From an uncultured Ruminococcus sp. (GTDB lineage Bacteria; Bacillota; Clostridia; Oscillospirales; Acutalibacteraceae): DNA of 64,000 bases. Within the stretch, counting starts at the first letter, position 1, and every line of letters starts with the position of its first letter. Location: assembly GCA_902802795.1 (NCBI GenBank), contig CADCNI010000003.1, positions 1 through 64,000 of the forward strand, read 5' to 3'. The notes under the pieces were generated by a model that was not told the origin of the DNA, did not search any database, and was given only the letters and a program-made list of their open reading frames with translations. Below are positions 24,411 to 33,238 of the stretch, piece by piece. The position numbers were made by a program, and so were the translations under genes.

Positions 24411-25544
24411 CTATTTGTCAAAGACCGCCGCCACGTCGGTGAGCAGCTTGCGAATCGGCAAATGCTGCGGGCAAACTTTCTCGCACTTGCCGCATTTGAT
24501 GCAGTCGGAGGCTTTGCCGTGCTGCTCGTCGGTCAGCACGCTGTTGTAATAATAACCGGTGTTCCAGTTGTGAAACGCCTCGTGCGCGTTGAGCGACGCG
24601 AACATATCGGGAATGCGTATGCCTTTCGGACAATGATTTTCATCCACGCAATAGCGGCAGGAGGTGCAGGGAATGAGATTGAGACTCTTGAAAATATCGC
24701 TGACCTGCCGCACCGCCTCCATTTCGGTTGCATCCAGCGGCTTGAAATCCCGCATGGAAGCGATATTGTCCTCCATCTGCTCCATATTACTCATGCCAGA
24801 CAGCACCATCGCCATCTGCGGGAAGCTGGCGGCAAAGCGGACAGCGTAGCTTGCGTTGCTGCCGCCGCCAAGACCGCGCAGAATTTTATCCGCGTCGGCT
24901 GGCAGATTCACCAGACTGCCGCCCTTGACCGGCTCCATGACGATCACCGGCTTGCTGTGTTTTTCGCATACCTCGTAGACCTTGCGGCTCTCGACCGACG
25001 CGTCCTCATAATCGACATAGTTGAACTGAATCTGCACGATTTCAATTTCGGGGTGCTGCGTGAGAATCATATCCAGCACCTCCGCCTTGTCGTGGAAGGA
25101 AATGCCGAAGTGACGGATCAGCCTTTCTTCTTTGAAGCCGTAGGCGGTTTCATACGCCTTGCAGCGGGTGAATTTCTGATAATTGTTCCTGTCCTGCGCG
25201 TGCATCAGATAGAAATCAAAATAATCCACGCCGCAGAGCGACAACTGCTGTTCGATAAAGGGGCGGATATCCTCCTGCTTGTGAAAATAGGGGTCCGTCA
25301 GCTTGTTGGTCAGCAGGAAACGGGAGCGGTCATACCGTCCCGCCACACAATCGCGGATCGCCGTTTCGGACTGTCCGCCGATATAGCCGTGCGCCGTGTC
25401 AAAATAATTGAAGCCCGCCGCCACAAACGCATCCGCCATGCGGATGAACTCGTCGTAATCCACCTTGCCGTCCTTCATGGGCAGGCGCATGCAGCCGAAG
25501 CCGAAATTCCCGTGGATTTCGGGAAAGAATTGACTTTGCTTCAT
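24411..25544 (-). CDS. Aldo/keto reductase with C-terminal 4Fe-4S domain
   Basis: This 377-residue protein has an aldo/keto reductase barrel (about 10-270) with FNYFDTAHGY (catalytic Asp and Tyr), LLTNKL (Lys) and FDFYLMHAQD (His). It is followed by a ferredoxin-like region with CTSCRYC...CPKG and CIKCGKCEKVCPQHLPI. Such fusions are common in anaerobes, where the clusters may feed electrons to the barrel site. Substrate unknown. The ATG at 25544 follows GGAGGTTA. It is the first gene of a three-gene minus-strand unit. Confidence 0.9.
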   Translation of the reverse strand: MKQSQFFPEIHGNFGFGCMRLPMKDGKVDYDEFIRMADAFVAAGFNYFDTAHGYIGGQSETAIRDCVAGRYDRSRFLLTNKLTDPYFHKQEDIRPFIEQQLSLCGVDYFDFYLMHAQDRNNYQKFTRCKAYETAYGFKEERLIRHFGISFHDKAEVLDMILTQHPEIEIVQIQFNYVDYEDASVESRKVYEVCEKHSKPVIVMEPVKGGSLVNLPADADKILRGLGGGSNASYAVRFAASFPQMAMVLSGMSNMEQMEDNIASMRDFKPLDATEMEAVRQVSDIFKSLNLIPCTSCRYCVDENHCPKGIRIPDMFASLNAHEAFHNWNTGYYYNSVLTDEQHGKASDCIKCGKCEKVCPQHLPIRKLLTDVAAVFDK

Positions 25545-25687
25545 TGTGTAACCTCCGATTTCATGGTCTGGATCAGCCGTCCACACACACGCCTGCTTCC
25601 GTCATCTCTTGCCGCTGTCATTTCCGGCATGGTGTGTTCCGTTCTTTCCGTCGATGTTTCTGATTCTGACACTGTGTCATCATTTAT

Positions 25688-25716
25688 AGCATACACCTAT
25701 TCTGACGGGATGTCAA
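25688..25716 (-). promoter_or_regulatory. Promoter of the aldo/keto reductase unit
   Basis: On the minus strand TTGACA (25711-25716) and TATGCT (25688-25693) are 17 bp apart, giving a leader of about 140 nt. No riboswitch or hairpin is evident in it. Confidence 0.55.
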
Positions 25717-25756
25717 TCCTTTTTTGCAGTTTGTTTGTAATATTTGTATATTTGAA

Positions 25757-26146
25757 TTAATACTCCTCTTCCCTGTCGCGCAGGAATTGAGACAGATCAA
25801 CGCAGACCGCTTGGGGTCCGTCTTCTTCCAGATCGTGATCCCATGCGGTCAGCCACATTCCGTCCTCGTCGGGAGCAAAGCGGCACAGCCAGAAAGAGCC
25901 GTAATCGTCGCACCCGAATTCCAGCCATTCGTCCCCGAACGCCTGTTTTGCTACGGGGTCATTGAGCGCGACCTCCACCGAATAGATATGACCAAAGGGA
26001 AAATCCGCCGCACCATGCAGGCGATAATAGTCCCGCAGCGGCGGGGGAAGCTGTTCGATCACATCATCGCCGCAGCTGCGCGGCTGCATTTCGATGTCGG
26101 GATAGGCTTCCTTTAATTCCGACAAGCATTTTTCCAAATCGCTCAT
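25757..26146 (-). CDS. SMI1/KNR4 (SUKH)-like protein
   Basis: This 129-residue acidic protein fits the SUKH fold: a helical start (LEKCLSELKEAYPD), then QLPPPLRDYYRLHGAADFPFGHIYSV and a strand-rich end with EWLEFGCDDYGSFWLCRF. SUKH proteins often serve as immunity proteins against polymorphic toxins. No toxin gene adjoins it. Its ATG at 26146 lies just beyond a bidirectional terminator, so it probably has its own promoter. Confidence 0.65.
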   Translation of the reverse strand: MSDLEKCLSELKEAYPDIEMQPRSCGDDVIEQLPPPLRDYYRLHGAADFPFGHIYSVEVALNDPVAKQAFGDEWLEFGCDDYGSFWLCRFAPDEDGMWLTAWDHDLEEDGPQAVCVDLSQFLRDREEEY

Positions 26147-26182
26147 ATGTCAATCATGCTCCTTTGTCAATGAAATGAAAAC

Positions 26183-26227
26183 ACGGCAGGCTGCCGCCAT
26201 TTGTCGGGACATCCTGCCGTTTGTTTT
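26183..26227. terminator. Terminator after the purine operon
   Basis: ACGGCAGG (26183-26190) and CCTGCCGT (26213-26220) form a perfect 8-bp stem with T-rich sequence on both strands. It can end the purD transcript. The interval 26228-26355 contains short ATTCCGAATTCCGCATTCC-type repeats and no gene. Confidence 0.75.
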
Positions 26228-26355
26228 TTTTAGATAGGCGGAAGGAACAGCTCTCACCTGCGCTTTTCGATAATCACAGTGCATCTTGCCGCTTGACAGG
26301 ACGTATCATTCTCAGACCGCCCTGTCCGTATCCATTCCGAATTCCGCATTCCGAA

Positions 26356-27636
26356 TTATTTATTGTACGCTCGTCCTATGTCGGTGCGATAGTGCGCGCC
26401 CTTAAAGCTGATCTTGTCAACCGCCTCGTAAGCATTGGCGAGCGCCTCGTCAAGATTGGCGCCTTTCGCCGTCACGCCTAACACGCGTCCGCCGTTGGTC
26501 AGAAACGGACCGCCCGCAAATTCCGAACAGACCGTACCCGCGTGGTAAACGGTCGCGCCCTCGACCTGTCCCTTGCGGTCAAGTCCCTCAATAGGCAGAC
26601 CCTTCTCATACTTGCCGGGATAGCCGCCCGAAGCCATAATGACACAGGCACACGCGCCGTCGTCCCATTCGATGTCAAGGTCGGAGAGCTTTTCGTCGAT
26701 AATCGCGTTGATAATCTGCGAAAAATCGGTCTTCAAGCGGGGCAGCACCACCTGCGCTTCGGGATCTCCGAAACGGCAGTTGTACTCGATCACCTTCGGA
26801 CCGTTCGGCGTGAGCATGAGTCCGAAATAGAGACAGCCCTTGAAGGTTCTGCCCTCGGCGTTCATGGCATTTATAGTCGGCAGGAAGATTTTGTCCATGC
26901 ACTCCTGCGCCACCTCGTCGGTGTAGTAGGGGTTGGGACTGATGGTTCCCATGCCGCCCGTGTTGGGACCGAGGTTGCCGTTGAACACCCGCTTATGATC
27001 CATGGAAGACACCATCGGCTTGACGCATTTGCCGTCGGTAAAGGCGAGAACGGACACTTCGGGACCGGTCAGAAATTCCTCGATGACAATGTTGTTGCCG
27101 GAATTGCCGAAAATCTTGTCCTCCATGATGGAGTGAATGGCGTTCTTCGCCTGCTCCAGATTCTCCGCAATGACAACGCCCTTGCCGAGCGCCAGACCGT
27201 CGGCTTTGATGACGGCGGGATAGCTGTCGCGGCTCCTGATGTAATCCAGCGCCGCGTGCGGGTCGTCAAACACTTCGTAAGCCGCGCTGGGAATGCCGTA
27301 TTTCTTCATCAGTTCCTTGGAGAACACCTTGCTGCCCTCGATGATGGCGGCTTTTTTGTCGGGTCCGAACGCGCGGATACCCTTTTCGCGCAGCGCGTCC
27401 ACCATGCCGAGTACCAGCGGATCATCGGGCGCGACGAATACGCAGTCCACTTTCAATTGTTCCGCCAGCGCGACCACGCCTTCGATGTCAGTCGCGGCGA
27501 CATGAAACACTTCCGCGTCCTTGGAAATACCGCCGTTGCCGGGGGTGCAGTAAATTTTGTCAACGTCGGGGCTTTCCTTCAGCTTGCGGATAATGGTGTG
27601 TTCCCGTCCGCCGCCGCCGACTACCAGATATGTCAT
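26356..27636 (-). CDS. purD: Phosphoribosylamine--glycine ligase (GARS)
   Basis: This 426-residue ATP-grasp enzyme joins glycine to phosphoribosylamine in de novo purine synthesis. It begins MTYLVVGGGGREHTI, and has ADGLALGKGVVI (ATP-grasp nucleotide loop), MDHKRVFNGNLGPNTGGMGT and YNCRFGDPEAQVVLPR. The length matches the family. It is the last gene of the purine operon here, about 140 bases after purH. Confidence 0.97.
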   Translation of the reverse strand: MTYLVVGGGGREHTIIRKLKESPDVDKIYCTPGNGGISKDAEVFHVAATDIEGVVALAEQLKVDCVFVAPDDPLVLGMVDALREKGIRAFGPDKKAAIIEGSKVFSKELMKKYGIPSAAYEVFDDPHAALDYIRSRDSYPAVIKADGLALGKGVVIAENLEQAKNAIHSIMEDKIFGNSGNNIVIEEFLTGPEVSVLAFTDGKCVKPMVSSMDHKRVFNGNLGPNTGGMGTISPNPYYTDEVAQECMDKIFLPTINAMNAEGRTFKGCLYFGLMLTPNGPKVIEYNCRFGDPEAQVVLPRLKTDFSQIINAIIDEKLSDLDIEWDDGACACVIMASGGYPGKYEKGLPIEGLDRKGQVEGATVYHAGTVCSEFAGGPFLTNGGRVLGVTAKGANLDEALANAYEAVDKISFKGAHYRTDIGRAYNK

Positions 27637-27704
27637 TGTTTGTCCTTCTTTCCAGTCAGTTCATTCCATCAAAAGCGCCGCGCTCCCCGAATCATCTATT
27701 CAGC

Positions 27705-27756
27705 GCGCAGCGCTCCTCAACTATTCTTTATTCTTTATTCTTTATTCCCTATTCTT
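27705..27756. repeat. Short intergenic tandem repeat (ATTCTTT units)
   Basis: After CGCGCAGCGCTCC, ATTCTTT is repeated about four times (27723-27756). A near copy of the same arrangement lies at 31465-31524. Function unknown. Confidence 0.6.
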
Positions 27757-27778
27757 TTAGCGAGCGAACGCCAGCGCT

Positions 27779-28954
27779 TTAGTGATGGAAGAGACGAATT
27801 CCCGTAAAGACCATCGTCATGCCGTACTTGTTGCAGGTTTCGATCACGTTGTCGTCGCGGATGGAGCCGCCGGGTTCCGCGATGTACTGCACGCCGCTTC
27901 TCTTGGCGCGCTCGATGTTGTCGCCGAAGGGGAAGAACGCGTCGCTGCCGAGGGACACGCCGCTCATGGTGGCGAGCCATGCCTTTTTCTCCTCCTTGGT
28001 GAAGGGTTCGGGCTTCTCGGTGAAGAAGAGTTCCCATGTGCCGTCGCGGAGTACATCGTCGTAATCGTCGCTGATGTAGACATCAATGGTGTTGTCGCGG
28101 TCGGGGCGGCGGATGTCAGGCTTGAAGGGGAGATTCAGCACCTTTTCATTCTGTCTGAGGTACCAGTTGTCCGCCTTGTTGCCGGCGAGACGGGTGCAAT
28201 GCACGCGGGACTGCTGACCCGCGCCAACGCCGATCGCCTGACCGTCCTTGACATAGCAGACGGAATTGGACTGGGTGTATTTCAGGGTAATGAGCGAGAT
28301 GATGAGGTCGTGTTTCGCCGTTTCGGGGAGGTCTTTGCATTCGGTGACAATGTTGCTCATCATGGCGTCGTCGATGACCAGCTCGTTGCGTCCCTGCTCG
28401 AACGTCACGCCGTAGACCTGCTTGCGCTCGATTTCGGCGGGCTTGTAATTCTCGTCCATTTGAATAATGCAGTAGGTACCCTTGCGCTTGGATTTGAGGA
28501 TTTCAAGGGCTTCGGGTTCATAGCCGGGCGCGATCACGCCGTCGGACACTTCGCGCTGAATCATCTTGGCGGTGGGAACGTCGCACACATCGGAAAGGGC
28601 GATGAAGTCGCCGTAACTGGACATTCTGTCCGCACCGCGTGCCTTGGCATAGGCGCAGGCCAAGGGCGAAAGTTCGAGATCATCCACAAAGTAAATCTTT
28701 TTCAGCACATCGGAAAGAGGCGTGCCGATGGCGGCGCCCGCGGGGCTGACGTGCTTGAAGGAAGCCGCCGCGCAGTAGCCGGTCGCCTTTTTCAGTTCGC
28801 TGACGAGCTGCCAACTGTTGAAAGCGTCAAGAAGGTTGATGTAACCCGGCTTGCCGTTGAGCACCTCAATGGGCAGGTCGCTGCCGTCCTCCATGAAAAT
28901 GCGGGAAGGCTTCTGATTCGGGTTGCAGCCGTATTTCAGCATCATTTCGTTCAT
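27779..28954 (-). CDS. purH: Stand-alone AICAR transformylase
   Basis: This 391-residue protein corresponds to the formyltransferase half of PurH: SFKHVSPAGAA (catalytic Lys-His), VGAGQQSRVHCTRLAGNKAD, and a C-terminal SDAFFPFGDNI...IAEPGGSIRDD. It adds a formyl group from 10-formyl-THF to AICAR. The IMP cyclohydrolase half (MGS-like domain) is missing, but a separate cyclohydrolase lies upstream at 29777-30484, so the last two steps are split between proteins. Start: the ATG at 28954 (MNEMMLKYGCN) or the TTG at 28963. Confidence 0.93.
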   Translation of the reverse strand: MNEMMLKYGCNPNQKPSRIFMEDGSDLPIEVLNGKPGYINLLDAFNSWQLVSELKKATGYCAAASFKHVSPAGAAIGTPLSDVLKKIYFVDDLELSPLACAYAKARGADRMSSYGDFIALSDVCDVPTAKMIQREVSDGVIAPGYEPEALEILKSKRKGTYCIIQMDENYKPAEIERKQVYGVTFEQGRNELVIDDAMMSNIVTECKDLPETAKHDLIISLITLKYTQSNSVCYVKDGQAIGVGAGQQSRVHCTRLAGNKADNWYLRQNEKVLNLPFKPDIRRPDRDNTIDVYISDDYDDVLRDGTWELFFTEKPEPFTKEEKKAWLATMSGVSLGSDAFFPFGDNIERAKRSGVQYIAEPGGSIRDDNVIETCNKYGMTMVFTGIRLFHH

Positions 28955-28990
28955 TGTATTCAAGCGTCCTTTCGTTTGGTTGCATCATGT

Positions 28991-29092
28991 TAGGAATCTG
29001 AAAGAAATAAGATGATGGTTTCTATCAAACTATCCTGAAATACACGAGCTTTCAGAAGATAGTGCTATCAAGTTAAATCTTTCAGATTCCTT
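28991..29092. repeat. Palindromic element with perfect 14-bp terminal inverted repeats
   Basis: AGGAATCTGAAAGA (28992-29005) is exactly inverted at 29078-29091. Inside, an interrupted CTATC/CTGAAA arm pairs with TTTCAG/GATAG, so the roughly 100-nt RNA could fold into one long hairpin. It lies between the SUKH-like gene and purH within the purine operon. It may be a miniature mobile element or a regulatory or processing structure. Confidence 0.6.
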
Positions 29093-29097
29093 AAAAT

Positions 29098-29742
29098 TTA
29101 AAAAAATTCCGGTTGGACAAACGCAAACTTCTTTTGCATGACCAGTTTTAAAAATTCGTCGAAGCTGTCGGCAATCACGTCGAGGCTGTCGGGGTCGTGC
29201 AGGAAACGAAGTATCTGCCCCTTTTTGCCGCCCTGCGCGGGGGTGAAGTCGATGAAAAGGCTGGACGAGCCGCCGTTGTTCATGCAGTCGGAGAAGCAGA
29301 GCCAGTCGCAGGGCGAGCCGTCCTGACGGATGCGCTCGTCCACAAACAGTCCGTAGGGGTCGTCGCCGCCCTCCGCCTTTTCCTCCCTGTACCAGTAAAA
29401 CAGGTCGGCAAAATTATCGCCGTAGTTCTGCGCCCTGTCCTCGATCAACTGCTGCGCCGAGTAGAGATAATAGGGATATCGCCCGTCTTCCACATCCGAA
29501 CCGAAGAAATAAAAGGTCAGTTCTTCGCCCCTGTATTCCCGAAAGTAGGTGCCGTCCGCAAAATCGAGCAGCTCCACCAGCGAGGCAGGTATGTCGGGGT
29601 ACAGTGTGAGCAGTTTTGCTTTATCCGCCGCGCTCACGCCGTGAACGAGATCGGCAAAATGCTGCCATTCCTTGACGCCGTTTTCGCCCGCGTTCAGATA
29701 AGCGTTTTTGAGTCCGTCTACATATTGCTGTGCCACGGTCAT
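29098..29742 (-). CDS. SMI1/KNR4 family protein inside the purine operon
   Basis: This 214-residue protein has the SMI1/KNR4 pattern: DIPASLVELLDFADGTYF, then YYLYSAQQLIED (the conserved middle helix) and GSSSLFIDFTPAQGGKKGQIL with a C-terminal helix (DSFDEFLKLVMQ). Eukaryotic SMI1 regulates wall synthesis; bacterial members are often immunity proteins. No purine function is apparent. It sits 34 bases after the IMP cyclohydrolase gene and probably shares its transcript. Confidence 0.75.
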   Translation of the reverse strand: MTVAQQYVDGLKNAYLNAGENGVKEWQHFADLVHGVSAADKAKLLTLYPDIPASLVELLDFADGTYFREYRGEELTFYFFGSDVEDGRYPYYLYSAQQLIEDRAQNYGDNFADLFYWYREEKAEGGDDPYGLFVDERIRQDGSPCDWLCFSDCMNNGGSSSLFIDFTPAQGGKKGQILRFLHDPDSLDVIADSFDEFLKLVMQKKFAFVQPEFF

Positions 29743-29776
29743 GTGCGTTCACAACCTTTCACAATAGCGGGGAGAA

Positions 29777-30484
29777 TCAGACATTCTTGTTGACAATCTT
29801 CGTCGCAACCTCGCCGGTTTTGAGATCAATAAAGCGGGTGAAGAGCGAAACCTTGTTGTCCCCGTTGAGCGCGTTCCAGACGGTATCGGTGAATTCGTCA
29901 AGGCTGTCGGTGTCAATGGTCACCCACGTCGGCTCGCCCTCGTAACTGGGAATGGGGTTGCCGTCGCACTGATAGGTGTGAATGAAGTGACCCTGACCGG
30001 CGGGGGTGTTGTTGTAGTCAAAGAAGAACCGCTGCGCGGAATCGGGATTGCCGTTCGCGCTCTTTAAAATAGAAAGCTGATAGTCGCCGTTCTTGTGAAC
30101 AATGCCGCTGATGCGGGGGGTGAAGTTCGGCGGGTCAGGCTCAAAGGTGCGGGTTCTCAGCGCGTCCTCAAAGGTCTTGCCCTGTGCCATATAATCATAG
30201 ATGGTGTCGGTCTGGTCGCCGTTGGTCACGATGGTGTCGTCGCCCAGCACGCGCACAGGCGCATAGATGATGAGCGAGGGGTCAACCAGCTTGGAGGGGT
30301 CAAACGCTTCGGTGCGGATGCCGCCGTCCTGCTCGACAAACACGCGGTTGCGGCTGTTCTCGCTTCTGCCCATGATGAAATAGGCGATGGCGGCGTACTG
30401 ACCGCTCTTGCTCTTGCCCAGCAAGATGCCGCGTCCGGGATAGGTCGTCGCGCCGATTTCCTTGGCGTAATGGACGATTTTCAT
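29777..30484 (-). CDS. purO: IMP cyclohydrolase, archaeal PurO type
   Basis: This 235-residue enzyme closes FAICAR to IMP. It has the PurO pattern: YPGRGILLGKSKSGQYAAIAYFIMGRSENSRNR at the N-terminal half (positions about 15-50), then YAPVRVLGDDTIVTNGDQTDTI and FTPRISGI. This type replaces the usual PurH cyclohydrolase domain in archaea and some Clostridia. The ATG at 30484 follows CAGGAG at about 10 bases. Confidence 0.88.
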   Translation of the reverse strand: MKIVHYAKEIGATTYPGRGILLGKSKSGQYAAIAYFIMGRSENSRNRVFVEQDGGIRTEAFDPSKLVDPSLIIYAPVRVLGDDTIVTNGDQTDTIYDYMAQGKTFEDALRTRTFEPDPPNFTPRISGIVHKNGDYQLSILKSANGNPDSAQRFFFDYNNTPAGQGHFIHTYQCDGNPIPSYEGEPTWVTIDTDSLDEFTDTVWNALNGDNKVSLFTRFIDLKTGEVATKIVNKNV

Positions 30485-30519
30485 TTTACAACAACTCCTG
30501 TAAAGAATCAAAATGCATT

Positions 30520-31095
30520 CTATTTATCGATTTTCACATAGTGATATTTGGTTTTCTCACCGGGTAATTCCACGGACTGCAAATACGGAAAGCCCCGTAA
30601 AACGAACTCACAGAGGGGGTAAACGGAAGATTGTTCAAATAGTTCTCCCGTATGCAGCGGTATAGAAAATATTTCAAAAATATCTCTGTCGGTCACAATG
30701 CTGAGTGTGGCGCATCTGGCAAAGAAAAACCGGGTATCGCCGCCGATCAGCTCCTTGACCGAGGCAATCCGATATTCGCGCTCGCCGCATTGTATCACAA
30801 CGGTATCTCCGTCACGCCAGCAGTACCCCACAGCGCAGAACAGTTTCGTGTTATGCAGGAGGCTGAATCCTGCCAGAAACGCCGCGGAAGCGACCGTCAG
30901 GCAAATGACGCATAGCCGCAGGTCAAGAGAATACTGCGCCCGCAAAAGCCACGTGAAGACGCCCGCCAGCACAATACAAAGCATATTGCCCCATTGAATC
31001 CTGTCGTGAAGCTGATAATGGAACGCGTTTTTCAAAAAACCGTTGTCCGTTGTTTCATCCTCGCCGACGGCTAAGGCATTATAAATCGCTTCCAT
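30520..31095 (-). CDS. Unrecognised two-helix membrane protein
   Basis: This 191-residue protein has a short cytoplasmic N-terminus, two adjacent membrane segments (about 38-80) and a C-terminal soluble domain with alternating strands (CGEREYRIASVKELIGGDTR, TLSIVTDRDIFEIFSIPLHTG). The layout resembles YcxB-like proteins but I cannot confirm it. It lies within the purine operon between the FakA-like small gene and purO. GGGAG precedes the ATG by 8 bases. Confidence 0.5.
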   Translation of the reverse strand: MEAIYNALAVGEDETTDNGFLKNAFHYQLHDRIQWGNMLCIVLAGVFTWLLRAQYSLDLRLCVICLTVASAAFLAGFSLLHNTKLFCAVGYCWRDGDTVVIQCGEREYRIASVKELIGGDTRFFFARCATLSIVTDRDIFEIFSIPLHTGELFEQSSVYPLCEFVLRGFPYLQSVELPGEKTKYHYVKIDK

Positions 31096-31122
31096 TATAT
31101 CAACTCCCGCATAGATAGCAAG

Positions 31123-31165
31123 TCACTAATCACTAACGGCTAACAGCTAACAGCTAACGGCTAAT
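31123..31165. repeat. Short intergenic repeat (TAACAGC/TAACGGC units)
   Basis: Imperfect 7-8 bp units of CTAACGGCTAACAG type run up to the stop of the downstream small gene. A related stretch lies at 37254-37274 next to the dnaE stop. Confidence 0.5.
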
Positions 31166-31431
31166 CATCCGTGCAGACCTTCGGACTGCAACTGCATATT
31201 TTCCACAATGATGTCGTGAATCTCGCCCAGCGACGCGCCGTATTCCAGCACCAGCCACGGCTCATTGGTGTGGAAGTGAATCTTGATGAGGTCTTCATCT
31301 CCCACCGCCAGCAGGCAGTCGCCCTTGAAATGCTCGGTGATATAATCGTAAATTTCGTCCTCGTCAAGGTCGTGTCCCTCGATCAGAAGCTGTGTGTCAA
31401 ACTTGAATTCCACCACTTCATTTTCTTCCAT
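31165..31431 (-). CDS. Small protein resembling one FakA/YloV domain
   Basis: These 88 residues contain CLLAVGDEDLIKIHFHTNEPW and VLEYGASLGEI, which match the middle domain of the fatty-acid kinase FakA/YloV (DAK family). The kinase DhaL domain and the C-terminal domain are absent. It may act as a free-standing accessory module. It lies between purN and the membrane-protein gene, and is retained in frame with its own GGAG site. Confidence 0.6.
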   Translation of the reverse strand: MEENEVVEFKFDTQLLIEGHDLDEDEIYDYITEHFKGDCLLAVGDEDLIKIHFHTNEPWLVLEYGASLGEIHDIIVENMQLQSEGLHG

Positions 31432-31464
31432 GGTACTACACTCCGTTTCATTAGTATCTTTAAA

Positions 31465-31524
31465 GCGCGCAGCGCTTCCGACATTATTCTTTATTCTTTA
31501 TTCTTTATTATTTATTCTTTATTT
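31465..31524. repeat. Second copy of the GCGCGCAGCGC + ATTCTTT repeat
   Basis: AAGCGCGCAGCGCTTCC is followed by repeated ATTCTTT units (31485-31524), as at 27705-27756. It overlaps the end of purN (stop at 31512). Confidence 0.55.
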
Positions 31525-32174
31525 TCCGATCGCCCCAGAATCACCGTGTGATTTCCGTCTATCCGGATTCTTCCCTCACAGAAAAGGCTGACCGCGCGGG
31601 GCAGTATCTCCCATTCCGCCTGCCGCATGACGCGGTATTGCAGAATGTCCTCGTTGTCGCCCTGCTCGATGGGAACCGCCTTTTGCAGGATAATCGCGCC
31701 GCCGTCGGTGATTTCGTTGACGAAATGCGCCGTGGCGCCCGTCACCTTCATACCGCTCGCCAGAACGGCGGTGTGAACCTTCTTGCCGTAAAAACCGTCG
31801 CCGCAAAAGAGCGGAATCAGCGAGGGATGAATGTTGATGATCTTATTGCGGTATTTTTCGATCACCGAGGGGCCGAGGATGGAGAGGAATCCCGCCAGCA
31901 CGATCAGGTCAATGCTGCGATGCTCCAGCGCCGCCAGTATCGCCGCGTCGTATGCCTCGCTTGCGGCGTAGGCTTTGCGCGAAACGACCTCGCACTCGAT
32001 GCCCGCTTTTTTGGCGCGCTCGATAGCATAGGCTTTTTCGTTGCTGGCAAGTACATAGGTAATGCGTCCGTTCCTGATCTCGCCGCGTTCCTGCGCGTCG
32101 ATCAGGGCTTGCAGATTGGTGCCGCCGCCCGACACAAACACCGCTATATTTTTTTCAGGTTTTTCACTCAGCAT
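31512..32174 (-). CDS. purN: Phosphoribosylglycinamide formyltransferase
   Basis: This 220-residue enzyme formylates GAR with 10-formyl-THF. It has [17 protein letters not shown], the catalytic region [12 protein letters not shown], and [19 protein letters not shown] (His/Asp of the active site). Its start overlaps the purM stop by 7 bases (translational coupling). The length is typical for the family. Confidence 0.95.
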   Translation of the reverse strand: MLSEKPEKNIAVFVSGGGTNLQALIDAQERGEIRNGRITYVLASNEKAYAIERAKKAGIECEVVSRKAYAASEAYDAAILAALEHRSIDLIVLAGFLSILGPSVIEKYRNKIINIHPSLIPLFCGDGFYGKKVHTAVLASGMKVTGATAHFVNEITDGGAIILQKAVPIEQGDNEDILQYRVMRQAEWEILPRAVSLFCEGRIRIDGNHTVILGRSENKE

Positions 32175-33217
32175 ATCTCCACACCTTCTGTGCCGCTGAC
32201 CACTTCACCGATGACATACGCGTCCTCGCCGTTTGCCTTGAGGGTTTCGATGGCCTTGTCCGCCTCGGAGGGATCCACCGCGACCACCAGTCCAACGCCC
32301 ATGTTGAAGGTGTTGAACATATCGTGATCGTCGATTCTGCCGTCGCTGACCTTCTGGATGTAGTGGAACACAGGCAGCACCTTGACAGCTGCGCGCTCGA
32401 CCTTTGCCATCATGCCGTCGGGCAGCATACGCGGGATGTTCTCATAGAAACCGCCGCCGGTGATGTTGGAAATGCCGTGAACCTTGACCGCTTTTTGCAG
32501 CGCCAGCACCGACTTGACATAAATGCGGGTGGGGGTCAGCAATTCCTCGCCCAGCGTCTTGCCGAATTCGTCGATGTGCTTGCCGATGTTCTGTCCGCTC
32601 ACGCGCAGGGTGGTGCGCACCAGCGAGAAGCCGTTGGAGTGCAGACCTGTCGAAGCCACACCGATGAGGGTGTCCCCCACCTTGACGTTGGCGCAGTCCA
32701 CGATCTTTTCCTTGTCCGCCAGACCGACGCAGAAGCCCGCGAGGTCGTATTCCTCGGGAGGATAGAAGCCGGGCATTTCGGCGGTTTCGCCACCGATCAG
32801 AGCGCAGCCCGCCTGCACGCAGCCTTCCGCCACGCCGCTGACGATCTGTGCCACCTTTTCGGGGATGTTCTTGCCTACCGCGAGATAATCGAGGAAGAAA
32901 AGGGGCTGTGCGCCGCTGCACGCCACGTCATTGGCACACATCGCCACACAGTCAATGCCCACCGTGTCATGCTTGTCCATGAGGAAGGCGATTTTCAGCT
33001 TGGTGCCGACGCCATCGGTGCCGGAAACGAGCGTGGGGGTCTTCATGCCGCTGAAATCCGGCTCGAACAGACCGCCGAAGCCGCCGATGCCTGAAACCAC
33101 GCCGGGGATATTGGTGCGCGCGACGTGCTGCTTGATGAGTTCCACCGATTTGTAACCGGCGGTCACGTCAACGCCCGCCTCCTTGTAGCTGTTGCTGTAG
33201 CTCTTGGGATTGCTCAT
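32168..33217 (-). CDS. purM: Phosphoribosylformylglycinamidine cyclo-ligase (AIR synthetase)
   Basis: This 349-residue enzyme makes AIR from FGAM. It begins with [19 protein letters not shown] and has [51 protein letters not shown] and [16 protein letters not shown], all PurM signatures. It follows purF by 21 bases with AGGAGG upstream. Confidence 0.97.
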   Translation of the reverse strand: MSNPKSYSNSYKEAGVDVTAGYKSVELIKQHVARTNIPGVVSGIGGFGGLFEPDFSGMKTPTLVSGTDGVGTKLKIAFLMDKHDTVGIDCVAMCANDVACSGAQPLFFLDYLAVGKNIPEKVAQIVSGVAEGCVQAGCALIGGETAEMPGFYPPEEYDLAGFCVGLADKEKIVDCANVKVGDTLIGVASTGLHSNGFSLVRTTLRVSGQNIGKHIDEFGKTLGEELLTPTRIYVKSVLALQKAVKVHGISNITGGGFYENIPRMLPDGMMAKVERAAVKVLPVFHYIQKVSDGRIDDHDMFNTFNMGVGLVVAVDPSEADKAIETLKANGEDAYVIGEVVSGTEGVEIC

Positions 33218-33238
33218 GTAAAAAATACCTCCTGGATA

